A DNA stretch of 64,000 nucleotides, taken from contig NZ_AP018678.1 in assembly GCF_002218005.2 (NCBI RefSeq), forward strand, positions 1,860,001-1,924,000, written 5' to 3'. Of the stretch, positions 52,184-60,502 are shown in pieces. The position numbers and the translations under genes are program-made. Below the pieces are notes generated by a model that did not search any database, had not been told where the DNA came from, and saw nothing but the letters and a program-made list of their open reading frames with translations. The DNA comes from Vibrio algivorus (GTDB taxonomy: Bacteria; Pseudomonadota; Gammaproteobacteria; Enterobacterales; Vibrionaceae). Within the stretch, counting starts at the first letter, position 1. Every line of letters starts with the position of its first letter.

Positions 52184-53944
52184 ATGGACGGAGATAAGCC
52201 CTTGCACATCACTCAAAGAGAAACTGGAACGTGGTATTTCCAAAGACGCATTCCAACTGTTTCTCAGCCTTTTTATGACGGGAAGAAATTCTTCAAACGC
52301 TCATTGAAAACAAAAGAGAAGTCGCAAGCCAAACTTTTAGCTCGCCAGCTTTCTGCTGAGTTAGACATTGAGTTTAGCCGACACAAAACTCTAGCCCTTG
52401 AAGACAGCTTTAAAAAATCACCGTCCACCAGCACAGAGTTTGACTACTACGAAGCCCAAGCTCGTCAGAAGCAAATTGAAGCTATCGGTTTACAAGCCGC
52501 AGAGAATGCTATTGCCTTTCAGAAGCAGCACTTATCTCCTTTTGGTGATGAAGCTCTGAAAAGGATGCAACATGACGCATTTAACGCAAACATTGACAGC
52601 CATATCGAATTAGCTGAACAAATTATCAATGGTGGTCTATCTGCCTATCAGCTGGCTCAAAAGCGTCAATGGAAAGCGTTCGAAGCAAATATGTCGAACA
52701 GTCAATTTGAACAATTCAAGACCTATTCGCCTGAAGATCAAAGCCGTTTGTATCTTGAGTTTGTGAAAGGGCTACGCAATTACCAACCAGAAGTTAATAA
52801 ATCAATTTCCAACCCATTAGACTGCATTGATTTGCCTGAACTTGACTGGGAGTCAACTGCTGGATTACCAGAGCAATCAACACAAAAAGCTCAATACGCG
52901 TCTAAGAACACTTTGTCTCATTGTATTGATAAGTATCTCGAAGCTCGTCAATTAGATGACATCAATGAGAAAACATTCAAACGCTATGAATCACGCATGA
53001 AATTACTGCTTGAAGTGATTGGTGATCGCCCTATTGACACTCTAAATCGTCAAGATGCCTTAACGTTTAAATCTACGCTTCTGGCTATGCCTGCAAATAT
53101 CAACAAGAAAAAAGAATTCAAAGGCTTGTCGATTCAAGATGTCATTGCTTTACAGCCCGAACCAATGTCTAAGACAACTGCCAATGACACCTTGACTGAT
53201 ATTCATAGCTTTTTCGAATGGTGTGTTGTCAATGAATATGCTGCAAAAAATTCATTCAAAGACCTTAAGGTTAGAGTGAAGAAAAAAGACTCTGAAAGTC
53301 GGTCAATCTTTGAAACTGCCGACTTACAAGCATTGTTCTCTCAGGATATTTATCAAGCGGTAAAACCTAAACATGCACACTATTACTGGCTACCGCTACT
53401 AGGATTGTACACTGGCGCTCGCATGAATGAGCTATGCCAACTTTATATCGATGACATCAAGAAAGACAGTGAGAGCGGTATTTGGACAATAACCATTACC
53501 GATCAAAGAGAAGACCAAAAATTAAAAAATGTCAGCTCAAGGCGAACAATTCCAGTTCACAGTCAGCTAATCAAACTTGGCTTTATTGACTACGTGTCTG
53601 AACTTAATCATGAGCGCCTATTCCCTGAACTTAAAAACCAGCGTGATGGTTATCAACAAGCTGCATCTAAGTGGTTTGCCCGTTATCGAGACAAAATATT
53701 ACCTCAAGCCAAGGCTGAGAGTAAAACATTCCACTCATTCAGGCACACGGTAGCCAACCACTTAAAGCAATGTGGTCTGAAAAAATCGCCCGTTGCTGCT
53801 ATTTTAGGTCATGGTGAAACCAGTGAAACATTCGGTCGCTACGGTAAAGCCTATGTAATGGATGTTCTACAGCCTGTAATTGAGCACCTTGAGTTTGATA
53901 TTAAGGTTACTACTTGGAAAAATTTGGCTGACACGATGGAGTGA
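52184..53944 (+). CDS. Tyrosine site-specific integrase
   Basis: A large (586 aa) phage-type integrase that inserts the element in ssrA. It has an N-terminal arm-binding region with WYFQRRIP, a core-binding helical domain (residues about 250-375, TLSHCIDKYLEARQLDD), and a catalytic domain with Arg in LYTGARMNEL, His-x-x-Arg in HSFRHTVANH, GHGETSETFGRYGKAY for the second His and nucleophilic Tyr. The start at ATG 52184 (MDGDKPLHITQRE) avoids the tmRNA; a GTG at 52142 is possible. The reading frame runs back into ssrA, but that part has no protein-like pattern. Confidence 0.93.
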   Translation: MDGDKPLHITQRETGTWYFQRRIPTVSQPFYDGKKFFKRSLKTKEKSQAKLLARQLSAELDIEFSRHKTLALEDSFKKSPSTSTEFDYYEAQARQKQIEAIGLQAAENAIAFQKQHLSPFGDEALKRMQHDAFNANIDSHIELAEQIINGGLSAYQLAQKRQWKAFEANMSNSQFEQFKTYSPEDQSRLYLEFVKGLRNYQPEVNKSISNPLDCIDLPELDWESTAGLPEQSTQKAQYASKNTLSHCIDKYLEARQLDDINEKTFKRYESRMKLLLEVIGDRPIDTLNRQDALTFKSTLLAMPANINKKKEFKGLSIQDVIALQPEPMSKTTANDTLTDIHSFFEWCVVNEYAAKNSFKDLKVRVKKKDSESRSIFETADLQALFSQDIYQAVKPKHAHYYWLPLLGLYTGARMNELCQLYIDDIKKDSESGIWTITITDQREDQKLKNVSSRRTIPVHSQLIKLGFIDYVSELNHERLFPELKNQRDGYQQAASKWFARYRDKILPQAKAESKTFHSFRHTVANHLKQCGLKKSPVAAILGHGETSETFGRYGKAYVMDVLQPVIEHLEFDIKVTTWKNLADTME

Positions 53945-54230
53945 TACACCAAGCAAAACCTGCTTTTCAATAATTAACAACACCTGCTTTTAACGCCTCT
54001 CAGCCCTTATGTAGCAAAGGTTCTTTCCTGAGAGGTGTACAGTTAGCTATCTCACTGTCCACCCGTGTACACCCTGAGAAATATTGCCAATCCACCAGCC
54101 TATATTGAGCAACTAACTGCAAGCATAAAGACTGAATGCCTTGAGCCAAGCACCACTTCTCAATAAATAAAAACAGGAGAGCTGTCCCCAGCTAGTAACA
54201 TTAAGTCACTAGCTGGAGCAATTCATCTAC
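53945..54230. other. Intergenic region with one inverted repeat
   Basis: Between the convergent integrase and ParB-like genes. CCAGCTAGT/ACTAGCTGG (54188-54216) forms a hairpin that may terminate transcription. Nothing else is recognised. Confidence 0.5.
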
Positions 54231-55145
54231 TTAGAATTCTTCTCCCATACAGAACATTTCAACCTCCTGAGCTTTCTTTTTGTCATACTCACGAGCAACA
54301 CTGATACCTGCTGCTGATTTTAATTTTGGTGTCTTAGTCAGCACATACCTAAGCAGTTCAATATCATGCTTCCCTAGCCATGACTGAAAAGATACCAAAG
54401 CATTTTGCCTAATGCGCTTTTCATCCATATCATCTTCATTCATTTGAATATCTTCATTAAATAAATTAATAGCCCTAGCCCATTGACCAGCACTAGGAAT
54501 GCCTAGCGTTTTACAAGACGTTCCACTCATTAATAACTCGCTCTTAATTGTCTCACTAAGAAAACTGATTGCTTCCTCAACCTTTCCGTCATCCATAAAT
54601 TGCTGAATAACATTCTGAAACGGCAGACACCATTCAAGACACTTTTGAATTGAAGACCCGCTGGTGGGAGAAGATAAGTTAAATTCCCTTGCTAACTCAC
54701 GAACTGAACCAATAGGCTTATTCTCCAAGATGTGCTGTCTTAACTGAATGTGCCTCAATGCTTCAGGTAGAACAGGTAGCCCATGTTCAACATTCATGTT
54801 TTGTGCAAAGAAGAATGCTTCACGTTGCGTTATTTCGCCAAAACACTTAGCTTGAATAAGATAGCTGGTCTTATGTTTCTTTGAGTTGAACTTCAAGGCT
54901 GTTGTGACTCGTAAATGCCCATCAAGCACAACTCGTTTCCCCTCTACAATCGCTGTAATGATCGGCTGTTCGAATTTCTTGCCTAACTTTAAGGCATCTG
55001 TCAGCCTATCCTTCATGCCTTTACGTTCAAGGTTACGGGCGCAGAGATCATGTGGTCGGCTTACAGCTTCAGCACTACGAGTTGTGTATAGGTCGTTTAA
55101 ATCTAACTCGAAGACATCAACGTCAATTAAATCAAATTGCTTCAT
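54231..55145 (-). CDS. ParB-like nuclease-domain protein
   Basis: A 304-aa protein whose N-terminal part resembles the ParB/Srx fold: a strand IITAIVEGKRVVLDGHLRVTTALKF near residues 60-85 contains the VLDGHLRV motif like the (L/V)DGH(R)R motif of ParB. A helical region with SVRELAREFNLSSPTSGSSIQKCLEWC near 145-170 resembles the KorB/ParB HTH. The remainder is of unknown fold. It is the last gene of the SSB/RNase H/ParB trio, overlapping rnhA-like by 4 bp. Partition or DNA-cutting roles are inferred. No ParA partner is present. Confidence 0.72.
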   Translation of the reverse strand: MKQFDLIDVDVFELDLNDLYTTRSAEAVSRPHDLCARNLERKGMKDRLTDALKLGKKFEQPIITAIVEGKRVVLDGHLRVTTALKFNSKKHKTSYLIQAKCFGEITQREAFFFAQNMNVEHGLPVLPEALRHIQLRQHILENKPIGSVRELAREFNLSSPTSGSSIQKCLEWCLPFQNVIQQFMDDGKVEEAISFLSETIKSELLMSGTSCKTLGIPSAGQWARAINLFNEDIQMNEDDMDEKRIRQNALVSFQSWLGKHDIELLRYVLTKTPKLKSAAGISVAREYDKKKAQEVEMFCMGEEF

Positions 55146-55720
55146 AGTTCTTCCTCTAACAAAGGCGATTCAACCTCTAATCCCTTAGCTGCATTCGTTG
55201 CTAAGCGGTCTGCATGCTCATTACCAACAATGCCACAATGCGATTTAACGTGTTTCACAGTGACGCCTTTGCGTTGAGGTTTCAGTTCATCTATTACCAA
55301 CCACAAATCTAGATTTTCAGGTGTCTTTTTATCAGACTTTTTCCAACCTTGTTTTTTCCACCCGTCTAACCACTTGTTATACGAATCAACAACCATTTTG
55401 CTATCACTGAAAATAGTGTCTCCAGCCTTTGATAAATGTAAGCCAAGGGCAAATGCCATCATTTCCATCTTTACATTTGTTACCTTTTTATCACTGACAG
55501 TCTTGCCATATTCTTCTAGTACATTTTGCTGGTGGTCATAAATTACCACTCCATAGCCACCTTTTGTGCAAGAGCCTTGGTTGTTTGGTGCAGACCCGTC
55601 ACAGTAAATAGAACGTGAGAGCGGTGTAGTATTAGCGATTTCAGATTGAGCGAGAGTGTTGTTTGATTTTGTATTCATTGTCATATTCTTTAATTGGTTA
55701 AAATATTTGTTTAAGTTCAT
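55142..55720 (-). CDS. RNase HI-family protein
   Basis: A 192-aa protein with the RNase HI catalytic set: Asp in SIYCDGSAPNNQG near residue 41, Glu in VKMEMMAFALGLHLS near 85, Asp in TIFSDSKMVVDSYNKW near 107, and Asp in NEHADRLATNAA near 170. It should cut the RNA of RNA-DNA hybrids. Its ATG and the upstream stop form ATGA, and its stop overlaps the ParB-like ATG, so all three genes are coupled. The N-terminal 35 residues are extra compared with E. coli RNase HI. Confidence 0.85.
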   Translation of the reverse strand: MNLNKYFNQLKNMTMNTKSNNTLAQSEIANTTPLSRSIYCDGSAPNNQGSCTKGGYGVVIYDHQQNVLEEYGKTVSDKKVTNVKMEMMAFALGLHLSKAGDTIFSDSKMVVDSYNKWLDGWKKQGWKKSDKKTPENLDLWLVIDELKPQRKGVTVKHVKSHCGIVGNEHADRLATNAAKGLEVESPLLEEEL

Positions 55721-56322
55721 GCTTGCTGTTTAATAAGCGGTAATTCCCGAGATTCACAACTACCTACAGGACTAAAGCCAAAGCTATCAGCGGTAATGTC
55801 ATCATCATTTGCTGCTAGCTGTACTAGTTGAATAGCTTTAGGTTTCAAAGCTAGACCGTAAGTGATGATATTCATGCGTTTTCCTTTTTCCCGTATAGAT
55901 TCATGTAAGGTATAAGCCCACGCCTCAAAGCTCACAGCGATTTGTGAGCCACACTGGATAGACGGAATATTGCAGCCCAAGTGATTTCCTTTTGCATCAA
56001 ACAGAATCGGTCTGGGTAGAACTATTTCGTTATTCAATGCGAATGCTTTTTGCTTAAAGCGGATAACCACCTCTCCTTTTTCGCCTTCAGTGTAGACAGG
56101 CAGAATCTCTCCAGCTTTGCCTTGAGATTCAGCGTAGCTTTCTAGGTAGTCTTGAAGTTTGGCAATAAGCGCCTGTGTATTTGGGGAATGTGAATCTAGG
56201 ATTATGTCGGTCTTGTACTCGCCATCTTTCATGTACTTCGTGTCAGGCTTGTTCAAGTATGGGTGGCGTGCAATGCCAATAGGAGTGGTAAATTTTAAAC
56301 GTGTTTGTGTTTCTTTTCTTAT
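55717..56322 (-). CDS. Phage T7 gp2.5-like ssDNA-binding protein, possible ATA start
   Basis: The protein resembles T7 gp2.5/Enc34-type ssDNA-binding proteins: an N-terminal KFTTPIGIARHPYLNKPDTK motif, GEYKTDIIL, then PSIQCGSQIAVSFEAWAY and KPKAIQLVQLA. The first usual start is TTG at 56256, which would cut off the conserved FTTPIGIARHPYL part. The open frame continues upstream to a stop at 56374-56376 with no ATG, GTG or TTG in that part. A good AGGA site at about 56331-56334 points to ATA (56320-56322) as start, giving 201 aa. Either a non-standard start is used or the start has mutated. It leads the coupled trio. Confidence 0.68.
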   Translation of the reverse strand: MRKETQTRLKFTTPIGIARHPYLNKPDTKYMKDGEYKTDIILDSHSPNTQALIAKLQDYLESYAESQGKAGEILPVYTEGEKGEVVIRFKQKAFALNNEIVLPRPILFDAKGNHLGCNIPSIQCGSQIAVSFEAWAYTLHESIREKGKRMNIITYGLALKPKAIQLVQLAANDDDITADSFGFSPVGSCESRELPLIKQQA

Positions 56323-56431
56323 CGTTGATTTCCTTGTGTTAGTTTCGAGATTGTCAGTAGTAAAAAATTGGTTTTATTGTGTGCCTGTTACTGTGTCATT
56401 CTTCAAGTTTTCATTTGCTTCCCTCCAGATA

Positions 56432-56457
56432 TAGAAAAGCCCCGAATTATCGAGGCT
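56432..56457 (-). terminator. Terminator of the serine recombinase
   Basis: On the minus strand AGCCTCGA-TAAT-TCGGGGCT is followed by TTTTCTAT. It separates the recombinase from the SSB-like gene. The remainder of 56323-56656 shows no gene. Confidence 0.65.
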
Positions 56458-56656
56458 GTGGTTTTACTGCATGATAGTTATGAGAGCGTTAATTCAGACA
56501 CAATAACCACTAATGACTTTGTGATTACTCGGTAGAAAAAATGCTGAAAATAAAATGAATGATATTAGTTGTTCAAATAGGTGTACTTATTCTAATTATT
56601 TAACAGAAACATCAATTAATACAGTAAGTTACATAACGCCAATTGACATTATTAGT

Positions 56657-57232
56657 CTAATCTCGATTGTTTTCCTTGATGTATCTGTAGAGTGTCGCTA
56701 TGCCAACACCTGCTGCTTTTGCTGCTTTCTCTTTACTCATTTTGTTGTCTTCAATATATCTCAAGGCTTCTTTGCACTTCTTGATTGTCTCAGGGGATTG
56801 CTGCTTGCCTTTATACTTGCCCTCAGCTTTAGCTCGCTCAATGCCAATACGCTGCTTGTCTAGCATTTCGTCTCGCTGCATTTCTGCGACCGCTGCAAGA
56901 GTTGTCATTACTAGCTTGCCCATTGAACTTGTTACATCAATTCCACCTAAATCATCTACGACAATGTGAACGCCTTTGTTCTTCATATCTTCAACCAAGC
57001 CAATGACACCTGAAGTAGTGCGCCCAAGACGGCTGATAGACAACACGATAATGGTATCGCCTTGCTTAACCTCAGCTAAAACTTCATTAAGCACAGGGCG
57101 GTCTGTAGATTTACCTGATAGCTGTTCTGTGTAGACCTCTGCGTCTGAATATTTAGACAGCAAATAGTCTGCTTGTTGCTTTACATTCTGGTCTGTAGTG
57201 GAAGTACGAGCATAGATGAATCGAGTAGACAT
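56657..57232 (-). CDS. Serine recombinase (resolvase/invertase type)
   Basis: A 191-aa protein with an N-terminal resolvase domain: IYARTSTTDQNVKQQ (nucleophilic Ser in the RTST stretch), LSISRLGRTTSGVIGLVEDM, and MAAV-like EMQRDEMLDKQRIGIERAKAEGKYKG, followed by a C-terminal HTH (SKEKAAKAAGVGIATLYRYIK). It cuts and rejoins DNA at short sites, as in invertases or Tn3-type resolvases. An array of TGATAG motifs upstream (57262-57416) may be its site. Divergent from nothing; transcribed toward the SSB operon. Confidence 0.93.
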   Translation of the reverse strand: MSTRFIYARTSTTDQNVKQQADYLLSKYSDAEVYTEQLSGKSTDRPVLNEVLAEVKQGDTIIVLSISRLGRTTSGVIGLVEDMKNKGVHIVVDDLGGIDVTSSMGKLVMTTLAAVAEMQRDEMLDKQRIGIERAKAEGKYKGKQQSPETIKKCKEALRYIEDNKMSKEKAAKAAGVGIATLYRYIKENNRD

Positions 57233-57770
57233 TAAGTTAACCTCTATCGTTTAAGTGGTCTTATGATAAATCTATCTTTTAAGTTGCGTCAAGGCTATTT
57301 GATAGGTAATTATCATTTGATCATTGAACCATAATCTTATGATAGAGTTGTCTGATAGTTTGATAGATGGAATCCTAAGGGTGCAAAACGCCACCTTAGG
57401 AATGGTTGGCTGATAGTCGACCCCAAGTTGGGGCTGACCTAGGCACATGCAGTCAACTTACAGCCAGCTCAATGACAGACAGAACGTTACGCCTAGCAGA
57501 TACCGTATAGACAAAAAAATCTTAAGGAAGACTTTTGATTCTTTCTGAGCAACCTAGAGCTGGTGGCTATGGGGGAATTGGCTGAAATAAATATATATAA
57601 ATAGGGTTTCAAATTTTTTTCAGTTTTACTTTGAGGTTTTAATTTTAGTTTATCTTATTTAACTCTTTATTTATAAATTTTGGTGAAATACACAGCTAAA
57701 AACTCAAACGCTCTCTACACATGTTAATGGACCTCATGCTATCGCAATCACTATGTTAGGCGGCACTCAA
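57233..57770. other. Non-coding stretch with motif cluster, hairpins and repeat
   Basis: It contains six TGATA(G/A) motifs (from about 57262 to 57416), the hairpin CCTAAGGGTG/CCACCTTAGG (57374-57400), the palindrome CCCCAAGTTGGGG (57421-57433) and the direct repeat at 57564-57623. No gene is supported. This may be the site region of the serine recombinase or an origin-like region of the element. Confidence 0.55.
57564..57623 (+). repeat. Left direct repeat bracketing the restriction module
   Basis: TGGCTATGGGGGAATTGGCT then GAAATAAATATATATAAATA and a T-rich end TTTTTTTCAG. It is matched with few differences by 60444-60502. Confidence 0.85.
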
Positions 57771-58853
57771 TTACTTAAATATTAAATTCCAGCCTTCTTT
57801 TGTGGAAATAGGGCGATCTATATGAGTTATAAATTGGACTAACTTGGATGTGACTCGCTCAATTGCATCATTATCTAATAATGAAACAATGGTAAGAATG
57901 AATTGCTTTAAATCAACAAAATTAAATGTTTTACCTTTGTAAGAGCATACACCATCGTGATAACCATTTAATGTAGCTACATCTTCTGGCAGCCTACAAA
58001 TAAAGTGAACACTTTTACCCGACATATTCATAGCAGAGAGCGCCTGCAAACTATCATCTAAACGCTTATGGTCAACTTTTTTAACCGTCACTTCATATAA
58101 ATTGTATGAATTATTGTCTAACTCCAGCCAAATATCTGCAGGTTTTTTCGACGTTGTGTTCGTTCCAAATACACTGTCACTACCACCAACAACTGAAACT
58201 TGACTAGTGCTGAAACATTCTTCCAACAACAAGGAGATCACCAGTTGGGGAATAGTACCACTCTCAGGGTAGCTATAAGTGAACTCAGATAGTTTATGTG
58301 AAAATTCTTGGTGAGCAATTTTTTCATTCTCGGGAGCTGCAATGACAATAGAACGTACATTATCTGCATATTGGTAAAGGCGGTAGAAAAAGAACTCAAT
58401 CAATAAATCTTTAATAGCAGGGTCTTTTTCACCTACTACTCTTTCCAAAAATGCTACAGCAGCCATTGCTGCCTTTTGAGGTCTTTTCCCCGTAGCCCAT
58501 GCTTTATCTAGTGAATACTGATTCTTTGCTACATTCAATGGGTCAGACTTACCGCATGGTACTCGTCCTTCAAACGCATAAAAGATGCCCTGCTCAAATA
58601 TAGAACGAGGGTTACAATCATAAAATTTCTCTAGTGGATTATAAGAAGTTGGATTTAAGTGCATCCCAGTTAATGCTGTTGCAACTACACCTCGAAAACC
58701 CATGGCCTTCACATTGATTAGATCGTTTAGTGTAGATGAGAGCGTTACATAATCACTAATCCCAACAAACATTTGCTCATTATGTCTTTGAGCATTGTCT
58801 AATTTAGATGTTATGTAATTCTTTGCTCGTTCATTCCTTTCCGTTGTGCTCAT
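57771..58853 (-). CDS. Putative type II restriction endonuclease
   Basis: A 360-aa protein with no strong family match by eye. Late in the sequence, KPADIWLELDNN followed by YEVTVKKVD gives an Asp...Glu-x3-Lys arrangement like a PD-(D/E)xK nuclease core; SacI has a similar E-V-x-x-K spacing. The start at ATG 58853 (MSTTERNERAKN) has a GGAG site. It overlaps the controller gene and faces the methyltransferase, the usual order of a type II system. Function is inferred from context and this motif. Confidence 0.7.
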   Translation of the reverse strand: MSTTERNERAKNYITSKLDNAQRHNEQMFVGISDYVTLSSTLNDLINVKAMGFRGVVATALTGMHLNPTSYNPLEKFYDCNPRSIFEQGIFYAFEGRVPCGKSDPLNVAKNQYSLDKAWATGKRPQKAAMAAVAFLERVVGEKDPAIKDLLIEFFFYRLYQYADNVRSIVIAAPENEKIAHQEFSHKLSEFTYSYPESGTIPQLVISLLLEECFSTSQVSVVGGSDSVFGTNTTSKKPADIWLELDNNSYNLYEVTVKKVDHKRLDDSLQALSAMNMSGKSVHFICRLPEDVATLNGYHDGVCSYKGKTFNFVDLKQFILTIVSLLDNDAIERVTSKLVQFITHIDRPISTKEGWNLIFK

Positions 58854-59112
58854 GTAGCTCCAATCCAAAAAAATCGACCACGAAATGTCTCAACTTTTCG
58901 TTATGCTGAACTCGATAGACTCTTAAGAGCTGCTTTAACTCAAAAATATCAACACGTCTTTCTGACATCTCAATCTTTGAAATTTCAGACTGAGTCATCC
59001 CAAGCTTTTGTGCAACTTCAAGCTGCGATAATCCCAGCCGCTTGCGTTCCTCACATAAGCACTGTATAAATAAACAGTAATCTTGATTGTAAATGGTCTT
59101 AGTTCTACTCAT
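58831..59112 (-). CDS. XRE-family controller (C) protein
   Basis: A 93-aa helix-turn-helix protein: ERKRLGLSQLEVAQKLGMTQSEISKIEMSERRVDIFELKQLL. C proteins of type II systems delay nuclease expression. It overlaps the nuclease start (22 bp), so the two are co-translated, and is divergent from the methyltransferase across 60 bp containing a palindrome. Confidence 0.88.
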   Translation of the reverse strand: MSRTKTIYNQDYCLFIQCLCEERKRLGLSQLEVAQKLGMTQSEISKIEMSERRVDIFELKQLLRVYRVQHNEKLRHFVVDFFGLELHEHNGKE

Positions 59113-59116
59113 AACT

Positions 59117-59151
59117 TTTCGATTATGCTACCATTTACATAATATTCGAAA
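59117..59151. promoter_or_regulatory. Palindromic operator (C-box type) between controller and methyltransferase
   Basis: TTTCGATTATG and CATAATATTCGAAA form a 35-bp imperfect palindrome in the 60-bp divergent gap. It is the likely binding site of the controller protein, balancing both promoters. Confidence 0.65.
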
Positions 59152-59172
59152 ATCAAATATTTTGGAGGCATC

Positions 59173-60273
59173 ATGCCAACTGCTATCTCATTATTTGCAG
59201 GTGCTGGTGGAATGGATGTTGGTGTGGTCAACGCTGGATTTACTGTTATCACAGCGTCTGAACTAGACCCACATGCATCAAATACATATCGTCATAATCA
59301 TCCTGACACAATTCTAATTGAGGGTGATATTGATGAGGAGATTAACTTTGAGCAAATGGTATCTCACGAGAATATCGATCTTGTTGTAGGTGGGCCTCCA
59401 TGCCAAGGTTTTTCTGTCGCTGGTAAGATGGATAAAGATGACCCTCGTTCAAAACTTGTCTTTTCATACTGCTCAGTTGTTGAAAGAGTTAATCCTAAAG
59501 CTTTTATTATGGAGAATGTAAAAGCATTAGGCTCACTAGCTAAATTTGAAGATGTTCGTAAAGAAATATTCAAACGAATGAACAAAGCTGGCTATAACGT
59601 TACAATGAACATTCTGAATGCAAAGGAATTTGGAGTACCTCAATCTCGCGAGCGAGTATTTTTCATAGGTACTAAAGTAGGTCTACCTACAATAGAAAAA
59701 TCAGCGTTTGATAAATATAAAGCTGAAGCGATTTCACTAAGGGAAGCCATAGGGCCTTTAGGTCGAGCGGGTTCAGAAAAGAATCCTAATGTTACAAATG
59801 CAAAGATAACACTAGCAGCGAAGCCTATACTTAGAAAATCTCCATACGCTGGAATGTTATTCAACGGTCAAGGTAGACCTTTAAACCCAGATGCTTGGTC
59901 CAGTACATTACCTGCAAGCATGGGGGGTAATCGTACACCTATTATTGATGAAGACCATCTGTACGATAATAAAGAACCTTGGGTTGAAGAGCACCATCGC
60001 AACCTAATGGAAGGCAATTTCACACCTAAGTATGAACAAGCTCCATCTCGTCTTAGGCGACTGACCGTCGACGAAGCTGCAATTTTGCAAACATTTCCAG
60101 AAACTTACGAATTCTTAGGCCCACAATCAAAAGTATTTAGCCAAATTGGTAACGCCGTACCATGTAAACTAGCTGAGATAGTCGCACGGGTAGTTCTTGA
60201 TAGCATCGAGTCAAGTTGCTTAACTAAAGAACCCCCTAAACAAGAAAATTTGGAACTAGACCTTGTAATTTAA
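59173..60273 (+). CDS. DNA (cytosine-5)-methyltransferase
   Basis: A 366-aa C5 methyltransferase. Motif I SLFAGAGGMDVG, motif IV GGPPCQGFSVAG (nucleophilic Cys), motif VI MENVKAL, motif VIII QSRERVFFIG, target-recognition region about residues 215-310, motifs IX-X RLTVDEAAILQTFP and QIGNAVP. It should protect host DNA against the adjacent nuclease. A strong TTTGGAGG site precedes the ATG. The recognition sequence cannot be read from the protein. Confidence 0.95.
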   Translation: MPTAISLFAGAGGMDVGVVNAGFTVITASELDPHASNTYRHNHPDTILIEGDIDEEINFEQMVSHENIDLVVGGPPCQGFSVAGKMDKDDPRSKLVFSYCSVVERVNPKAFIMENVKALGSLAKFEDVRKEIFKRMNKAGYNVTMNILNAKEFGVPQSRERVFFIGTKVGLPTIEKSAFDKYKAEAISLREAIGPLGRAGSEKNPNVTNAKITLAAKPILRKSPYAGMLFNGQGRPLNPDAWSSTLPASMGGNRTPIIDEDHLYDNKEPWVEEHHRNLMEGNFTPKYEQAPSRLRRLTVDEAAILQTFPETYEFLGPQSKVFSQIGNAVPCKLAEIVARVVLDSIESSCLTKEPPKQENLELDLVI

Positions 60274-60443
60274 GTAGCCACAAATAATTGAAACATTAGG
60301 AGGCAGTAGCCCTAAAATTGAATGGCAGGGAAACGTAAATATTCCACACATCTCTCTACCTGCTGCCATCCTAACCAATTAATCTATCTGATAGTGCATC
60401 AAAATACACTGGTAGGAAAAATGATTTAAATCTGACTAGCAGA
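60274..60443. other. Spacer after the methyltransferase
   Basis: Contains GGAGGCAGTAGC at 60299 and CTACCTGCTGCC at about 60356, which could pair as a long-loop stem. No gene is seen. Confidence 0.4.
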
Positions 60444-60502
60444 TGGCTATGGGGAAATGAGCTGAAATAATATATATAAATAAGGTCTCAGATTTTTTTC
60501 AG
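60444..60502 (+). repeat. Right direct repeat bracketing the restriction module
   Basis: TGGCTATGGGGAAATGAGCT with GAAATAATATATATAAATAA and TTTTTTTCAG at the end; partner of 57564-57623. Its right edge covers the stop codon of the 135-aa gene. Confidence 0.85.
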
